A stretch of DNA of 11,460 nt from an uncultured Oscillospiraceae bacterium (GTDB lineage: Bacteria; Bacillota; Clostridia; Oscillospirales; Oscillospiraceae). A program made the position numbers and the translations under genes. Location: NCBI GenBank assembly GCA_944385775.1, contig CALWYM010000072.1, positions 1-11,460 of the forward strand. The letters run 5' to 3'. This document shows positions 7,929 to 11,460 of this stretch, piece by piece; positions within the stretch are counted from its first letter, which is position 1; every line of letters starts with the position of its first letter. Below the pieces are notes generated by a model, which was not told the origin of the DNA, made no database searches, and worked only from the letters and a program-made list of their open reading frames with translations.

Positions 7929-9278
7929 ATGGCATTTGAATCTCTTTCCGATAAGCTGAGCGCAGCCTTTAAAAAGCTGCGTGGAAAAGGGCGTCTTTCC
8001 GAGGCTGACATTAAGGAAGCCATGCGTGAGGTTCGTCTTGCCCTTCTCGAGGCCGATGTTAACTACAAGGTCGTCAAAGACTTTGTGAAGAGCGTCAGCG
8101 AAAGGGCCGTGGGCGCAGACGTAATGGAAAGCCTGACACCCGCTCAGATGGTAATTAAGATAGTCAATGAGGAGCTTATCTCATTGATGGGCGGAACTAC
8201 GGCAAAGCTCAATATGTCCCCAAAGGGCATGACGGTAGTTATGCTGTGCGGTCTTCAGGGCGCAGGAAAAACCACAAACGGCGCAAAGCTGGCTGCCCTG
8301 CTTAAAAAACAGAATAACAAGCGTCCTCTTCTGGTTGCCTGCGACATATACCGTCCGGCTGCCATAAAGCAGCTTGAAACTGTCGGCGGACAGCTTGGTA
8401 TCCCAGTATTCCAGATGGGTACTGAGGCCCCTGTGAAGATTGCCACTTCCGCCATTGAACACGCGAAAAGGTATGGGAATGACCTTGTAATTCTCGATAC
8501 CGCCGGTCGTCTTCACATTGACGAGCAGCTTATGGACGAGCTTAAGCGGATTAAGTCCGCCGTCTCCCCTGATGAAATTCTTCTTGTGGTTGACGCGATG
8601 ACCGGTCAGGACGCAGTTAACGCTGCCTCCGCTTTTGACGAGGCATTGGGTATTACCGGCGTTATGCTTACAAAGCTTGACGGTGATGCAAGAGGCGGCG
8701 CGGCTCTGTCTGTCCGTGCCGTTACGGGAAAACCCATAAAATTCTCCGGCACAGGTGAAAAGCTTGACGCTATTGAGCCCTTCCATCCTGACAGAATGGC
8801 TTCCAGAATACTGGGTATGGGCGATGTGCTTACCCTCATAGAAAAGGCCGAGCAGAGTCTTGACGAAAAGAAGGCTCAGGAACTGGCTGAAAAAATGCGT
8901 AAAAACGCCTTTACCCTTTCTGATTACTATGATCAGCTTCTTCAGCTTAAAAGCATGGGCAGCATAAACGACATTGCCGGTATGCTTCCCGGCGGTGCCG
9001 GAAAAGCCCTTCAGGGAGCAAAGCTGGACGAAAAGATGTTTTCCAGAATAGAGGCAATTATTCTTTCCATGACTCCTGAGGAGCGAGACAATCCATCTAT
9101 CCTCAATTCAAGCCGTAAAAAGCGTATTGCCGCCGGCAGCGGCACTCAGGTCGTGGATATTAACAGGCTTATTAAACAGTACGATATGCTCAAACAGCTT
9201 ACAAGGCAGCTTTCAAAGGGAAAAATGCCGTCTTTTATGGGCGGCGGACGCGGTAAGCGCGGTATGTTTGGCTTTTAA
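7929..9278 (+). CDS. ffh: Signal recognition particle GTPase Ffh, 449 aa
   Basis: The protein subunit of the bacterial SRP. It binds hydrophobic signal sequences on the ribosome and 4.5S/scRNA, and docks with FtsY to deliver nascent chains to SecYEG or YidC. Seen: N domain (about 1-95); G domain with the P-loop GLQGAGKTT (108-116), DTAGR (190-194) and TKLDGDARGG starting at T248; methionine-bearing M domain (about 300-449) with the RNA-binding segment SRKKRIAAGSG starting at S395; and a Gly/Met-rich tail ending GMFGF. Length and domain order are those of a full Ffh. The start is ATG at 7929, 3 nt after the ylxM stop, with AAAGG inside the end of ylxM as a modest ribosome binding site, again suggesting coupling. 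The SRP RNA gene and ftsY are not in the window. Confidence 0.98.
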   Translation: MAFESLSDKLSAAFKKLRGKGRLSEADIKEAMREVRLALLEADVNYKVVKDFVKSVSERAVGADVMESLTPAQMVIKIVNEELISLMGGTTAKLNMSPKGMTVVMLCGLQGAGKTTNGAKLAALLKKQNNKRPLLVACDIYRPAAIKQLETVGGQLGIPVFQMGTEAPVKIATSAIEHAKRYGNDLVILDTAGRLHIDEQLMDELKRIKSAVSPDEILLVVDAMTGQDAVNAASAFDEALGITGVMLTKLDGDARGGAALSVRAVTGKPIKFSGTGEKLDAIEPFHPDRMASRILGMGDVLTLIEKAEQSLDEKKAQELAEKMRKNAFTLSDYYDQLLQLKSMGSINDIAGMLPGGAGKALQGAKLDEKMFSRIEAIILSMTPEERDNPSILNSSRKKRIAAGSGTQVVDINRLIKQYDMLKQLTRQLSKGKMPSFMGGGRGKRGMFGF

Positions 9279-9353
9279 ACAGTTTATCTAATATCAGTCG
9301 AGGATATTTGATATATAGAATTTATTAAACCATAATTTGGAGGTATTTTATTA

Positions 9354-9593
9354 ATGGTTAAGATCAGACTTCGCAGAATGGGCGCTAAGAAGGCACCCTT
9401 TTACAGAATCGTTGTTGCAGATTCCCGTTATCCCCGTGACGGTCGTTTTATTGAGGAGATCGGTACCTATGATCCTATGGCAGAGCCCTCTACGGTTAAC
9501 GTAAAGGCAGATCGTGTTCAGGAGTGGATTAAGAACGGCGCACAGCCTACCGATACTGTTAAGACCCTGCTCAAAAAAGCAGGCGTGCTTTGA
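9354..9593 (+). CDS. rpsP: 30S ribosomal protein bS16, 79 aa
   Basis: A small-subunit protein that binds 16S rRNA early and helps fold the 5' domain during 30S assembly. The sequence opens with the family signature VKIRLRRMGAKKAPFYRIVV, followed by DSR and the FIEEIGTYDP stretch, and is full length (bacterial S16 is usually 80-90 residues). The ATG at 9354 follows GGAGGT (9339-9344) at 9-nt spacing, the best ribosome binding site in the operon and apt for a ribosomal protein. It lies 75 nt after ffh. That gap is AT-rich with only a weak 6-bp inverted repeat (AATATC 9290-9295 / GATATT 9303-9308), and I find no convincing internal promoter or terminator there. Confidence 0.98.
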   Translation: MVKIRLRRMGAKKAPFYRIVVADSRYPRDGRFIEEIGTYDPMAEPSTVNVKADRVQEWIKNGAQPTDTVKTLLKKAGVL

Positions 9594-9595
9594 TC

Positions 9596-9600
9596 GGAGG
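9596..9600 (+). promoter_or_regulatory. Ribosome binding site deciding the khpA TTG start
   Basis: GGAGG lies just past the rpsP stop (9591-9593) and 7 nt before a TTG at 9608. It places the khpA start at 9608, because the upstream in-frame TTG at 9590 overlaps the rpsP stop, has no ribosome binding site, and would add six residues absent from the family. Confidence 0.8.
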
Positions 9601-9607
9601 GGTTCCC

Positions 9608-9856
9608 TTGAAAGAACTCCTGGTCTACATCGCAAAGAATCTGGTAGATTCCCCTGACGATGTGCGTGTCGTGGAGGTTGAGGAAGAGGACAAAACTGTC
9701 TTTAAGCTCTCTGTTGCCCCTGACGATATGGGCAAGGTTATTGGTCGCCACGGCAAAATAGCTAAGGAGATTCGCACTCTTATGCGCAGCGTTGCTCAGC
9801 GCCAGGGTAAGCACGTCAGCGTTGACATTGTTGACGCCATAGATGCTGAGGAATAA
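9608..9856 (+). CDS. khpA: KH-domain RNA-binding protein KhpA (YlqC family), 82 aa
   Basis: A single-KH-domain protein that binds RNA. In streptococci and other Firmicutes KhpA pairs with KhpB (Jag/EloR) and affects small RNAs, cell elongation and division. Seen: family-typical start MKELLVYIAKNLVDSPDDV, a beta strand, then the KH nucleic-acid loop GRHG at 46-49 within VIGRHGKIAKEIR, and a helix-strand end. The length is standard. The start is TTG at 9608, chosen from the GGAGG 7 nt upstream and the family N-terminus; an extended 88-residue reading from 9590 is unlikely. It sits 14 nt after rpsP, where this family normally lies. The TTG start may hold its yield below that of rpsP. A terminator-like hairpin follows 8 nt after its stop. 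Confidence 0.95.
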   Translation: MKELLVYIAKNLVDSPDDVRVVEVEEEDKTVFKLSVAPDDMGKVIGRHGKIAKEIRTLMRSVAQRQGKHVSVDIVDAIDAEE

Positions 9857-9864
9857 CTAAATTT

Positions 9865-9897
9865 CTGGGGTGTCCGCAGGGTCACCCCAGTTTTTCT
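9865..9897 (+). terminator. Intrinsic terminator/attenuator between khpA and rimM
   Basis: CTGGGGTG (9865-9872) and CACCCCAG (9883-9890) form a perfect 8-bp GC-rich stem with a 10-nt loop, followed at once by TTTTTCT (9891-9897). This is a standard Rho-independent signal for rightward transcription. It begins 9 nt after the khpA stop and its T run abuts the rimM ribosome binding site. I see no good promoter between it and rimM; the nearest candidate, TTGACG at 9831-9836, lacks a decent -10. It is therefore more likely a partial terminator allowing some read-through than the end of the operon. Confidence 0.8.
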
Positions 9898-9910
9898 AGG
9901 TGGTGATTAT

Positions 9911-10399
9911 ATGGATAGCAGACTGATAGAATGCGGAAAAATCATAAATACTCACGGCATTAAAGGTGAGGTTAAAATCGAGCCCTGGGCTGACAGTCCC
10001 GGGTTTCTGCTGCGCTTTAAAAGCTTCTATATAAACGGTACGGAACATAAGGTTATATCCTCCCGTGTCCATCAGAAATTTGTTATCGCCAGGCTTTCCG
10101 GTATTGATTCCATAAACGATGCAGAAAAATATAAAAATAAAATAATTTATGCTTTAAGAAGCGAAGCGGCTCTGGAAGAAGGGCAATATTTCCTTTCGGA
10201 CTTAATCGGATTTGATGCTTTCAGTGCCGATAACGGCACAGCTCTTGGAAAGGTAACGGATATAATCAGCCTCCCTGCCGGCGACGTGTGCGTCATAAGG
10301 GGAGAAAGGGAAATTCTAGTTCCAATCAGAGAGGAATTTATTAAAGAGCGCAGCATGGACGAAAAAAGAATAACCGTGCGTCTTCTTGAGGGAATGTGA
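9911..10399 (+). CDS. rimM: 16S rRNA maturation factor RimM, 162 aa
   Basis: An assembly factor that binds uS19 and the 16S 3' major (head) domain and is needed for efficient 30S maturation. Seen: N-terminal RimM barrel (about 5-85) opening with GKIINTHGIKGEVK, a linker, then a PRC-barrel domain (about 92-160) with YFLSDLIG at 93-100 and ILVPIREEFI at 135-144. The length is typical. The ATG at 9911 follows AGGTGGTGA (9898-9906), one mismatch from the ideal anti-16S match. It begins 13 nt after the T run of the preceding terminator-like hairpin, so its expression depends on read-through or an unseen promoter. It is 3 nt from trmD, its usual partner. Confidence 0.96.
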   Translation: MDSRLIECGKIINTHGIKGEVKIEPWADSPGFLLRFKSFYINGTEHKVISSRVHQKFVIARLSGIDSINDAEKYKNKIIYALRSEAALEEGQYFLSDLIGFDAFSADNGTALGKVTDIISLPAGDVCVIRGEREILVPIREEFIKERSMDEKRITVRLLEGM

Positions 10400-10402
10400 T
10401 AT

Positions 10403-11176
10403 ATGTACAGAATTGATATAATGACTCTTTTCCCCGAAACTGTCGGCGACGTGCTCAGTGAAAGCATACTGGGTAGAGCGCAGGAACGGGACTATCTCAG
10501 AATTGAATGTCACCAAATTCGTGATTATACTACAAATAAGCAAAAGCAGGTTGACGACTATCCCTACGGCGGCGGACGGGGCTGCCTTATGCAGGTTCAG
10601 CCTCTTTACGACTGCTGGAAACACATATGCAACAGTTACGGCGAAAGGGTCCATACAATATTCATGTCACCCTGCGGTAAAACCTTTACTCAGCAGGAGG
10701 CGAAAAGGCTTTCCCGTGACTATGACAAGCTGATTTTGGTCTGCGGTCATTACGAGGGCGTTGACCAGCGCTTTATAGATATGTGCGTTGACGAAGAAAT
10801 CAGCCTTGGTGATTTTGTGCTTACCGGCGGAGAGATTGCCGCAATGGCAGTCGCTGACGCAGTGTGCCGCCTTGTCCCCGGCGTTTTACCAAGCGAGGAA
10901 TGTTACGAGGAGGAAAGCCACTGGAACGGACTTTTGGAGTATCCTCAGTATTCCCGTCCTGAATCCTGGATGGATAACCACGTTCCGCCGGTGCTGCTCT
11001 CCGGTAACCACGCTGAGATTGCCAAGTGGAGACGTAAGCAATCCATTATAAGGACAAAACTTCGCCGACCGGATATGTATGAAAAGCTCACATTTGAAAC
11101 AAAGCAGGACAAAAAGCTCCTTGCCGAAATAGAAAAAGAATTGGAGGAATTACAAAATGGACAAGAGAATCCGTAA
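10403..11176 (+). CDS. trmD: tRNA (guanine-N1)-methyltransferase TrmD, 257 aa
   Basis: A cytosolic SPOUT-class dimeric enzyme that methylates G37 of tRNAs with G36 using S-adenosylmethionine, preventing +1 frameshifting. Seen: start MYRIDIMTLFPE; DDYPYGGGRG (51-60); the trefoil-knot cofactor site with LVCGHYEGVD (112-121) and LGDFVLTGGE (135-144); R156 (matching E. coli R154); GLLEYPQYSRP; VPPVLLSGNHAEI; and RRPDM. One oddity: the position matching the E. coli general-base Asp169 is Glu171, inside CYEEESHW, with no gap between R156 and this site. GGGRGC also replaces the usual GGGxGM. The ATG at 10403 is 3 nt after the rimM stop, with GAGGGA upstream. Its 3' end overlaps the next gene by 20 nt. 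Identity is secure; only the catalytic substitution needs explanation. Confidence 0.97.
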   Translation: MYRIDIMTLFPETVGDVLSESILGRAQERDYLRIECHQIRDYTTNKQKQVDDYPYGGGRGCLMQVQPLYDCWKHICNSYGERVHTIFMSPCGKTFTQQEAKRLSRDYDKLILVCGHYEGVDQRFIDMCVDEEISLGDFVLTGGEIAAMAVADAVCRLVPGVLPSEECYEEESHWNGLLEYPQYSRPESWMDNHVPPVLLSGNHAEIAKWRRKQSIIRTKLRRPDMYEKLTFETKQDKKLLAEIEKELEELQNGQENP

Positions 11177-11460
11177 ATACGCTGAGCTGCTTATAAAAAA
11201 GGGCATTAATGTCCAAAAGGGTCAGACCCTGGTGCTGACCTCCAGCGTAAACGATGTAGAATTTGTACACCTTCTTGTAGAAGCTGCCTATGACGTGGGC
11301 GTTCGTGAGGTTGTCATGCGCTGGAACGATGACTTTATTACGCGCCAGCGTTATCTCCACGCAGCAGATGAACTGTTTGACTCTGTCCACAGCTGGGAGG
11401 CTGACCTTGCAAACTCCATGGCTCTTGAAGGGGCTGCTTTTCTTTCTGTCAGCTCAAGAA
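11157..11460 (+). CDS. M29-type aminopeptidase, N-terminal part (cut by window end)
   Basis: The first 101 residues read MDKRIRKYAELLIKKGINVQKG and continue with AEL/KGxxVQKGQ-, VEAAYDVGVREV- and RWND-type stretches that match the N-terminal domain of M29 (AmpS/PepS, thermophilic) metallo-aminopeptidases, cytosolic enzymes that trim peptides. The metal ligands lie further downstream and are outside the window, so activity cannot be judged. The ATG at 11157 follows GGAGG (11143-11147) at 9-nt spacing, inside the end of trmD. The 20-nt overlap with trmD in another frame suggests coupled translation. The gene occupies the place where rplS usually follows trmD. No stop occurs before the window edge. 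Confidence 0.85.
   Translation, partial: MDKRIRKYAELLIKKGINVQKGQTLVLTSSVNDVEFVHLLVEAAYDVGVREVVMRWNDDFITRQRYLHAADELFDSVHSWEADLANSMALEGAAFLSVSSR

Noticed and set aside
8181..8786. 201-codon open frame on the minus strand inside ffh
   Set aside because: It lies wholly within a highly conserved gene, has low-complexity shadow-type composition and no recognisable domain or binding site.
9279..9353. Possible internal promoter or leader structure before rpsP (TATATA at 9312-9317; inverted repeat 9290-9308)
   Set aside because: No -35 at acceptable spacing, and only 6-bp arms in AT-rich DNA, so chance is likely.
9822..9859. TTGACA/TTGACG at the end of khpA as a rimM promoter
   Set aside because: No -10 better than 2-3 matches lies at 16-18 nt spacing, and the terminator-like hairpin would still follow it.

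Overview
The window looks like chromosomal DNA from a low-to-mid GC Clostridia-type Firmicute, probably an uncultured member of the Oscillospiraceae/Ruminococcaceae. The evidence is the gene order ylxM-ffh-rpsP-khpA-rimM-trmD, strong GGAGG-type ribosome binding sites, a textbook SigA promoter, and GTG/TTG starts. Assignment below phylum/class is inference. No mobile element, CRISPR array, tRNA or rRNA is visible.

Layout. Positions 1-100 are AT-rich and hold no gene I can support. Positions 101-124 are the hairpin of a terminator serving the minus strand. Positions 131-7426 (minus) are one giant 2431-residue gene. It is a membrane-bound cyclic beta-1,2-glucan synthase-type enzyme with a GT84 glycosyltransferase, a glucoamylase-like GH189-type cyclisation module, an intermediate beta-rich region and a C-terminal GH94 phosphorylase-type module. 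Positions 7427-7571 form a compact divergent control region. A perfect-consensus SigA promoter fires right into the SRP/ribosome operon, an overlapping weaker promoter fires left into the synthase gene, and each candidate start point carries its own palindrome.

Rightwards run ylxM (SRP-associated helix-turn-helix protein), ffh (SRP GTPase), rpsP (ribosomal protein S16), khpA (KH-domain RNA-binding protein), rimM (16S maturation factor), trmD (tRNA m1G37 methyltransferase) and the first 101 codons of an M29-type aminopeptidase cut by the window edge. These genes cover protein targeting, 30S assembly and reading-frame maintenance. They are tightly spaced (3-nt gaps at ylxM/ffh and rimM/trmD, a 20-nt overlap at trmD/peptidase). 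An intrinsic-terminator-like hairpin between khpA and rimM probably sets a lower level for rimM-trmD than for rpsP. The usual last gene of this cluster, rplS, is not directly after trmD.

Most of the window is recognisable and ordinary, and I do not see a wholly new system. The points most worth a second look are the overlapping divergent promoters with paired palindromes, the khpA-rimM attenuator, a Glu where TrmD normally has its catalytic Asp, an A9 tract in the synthase gene that could uncouple its GH94 module, and the missing rplS.
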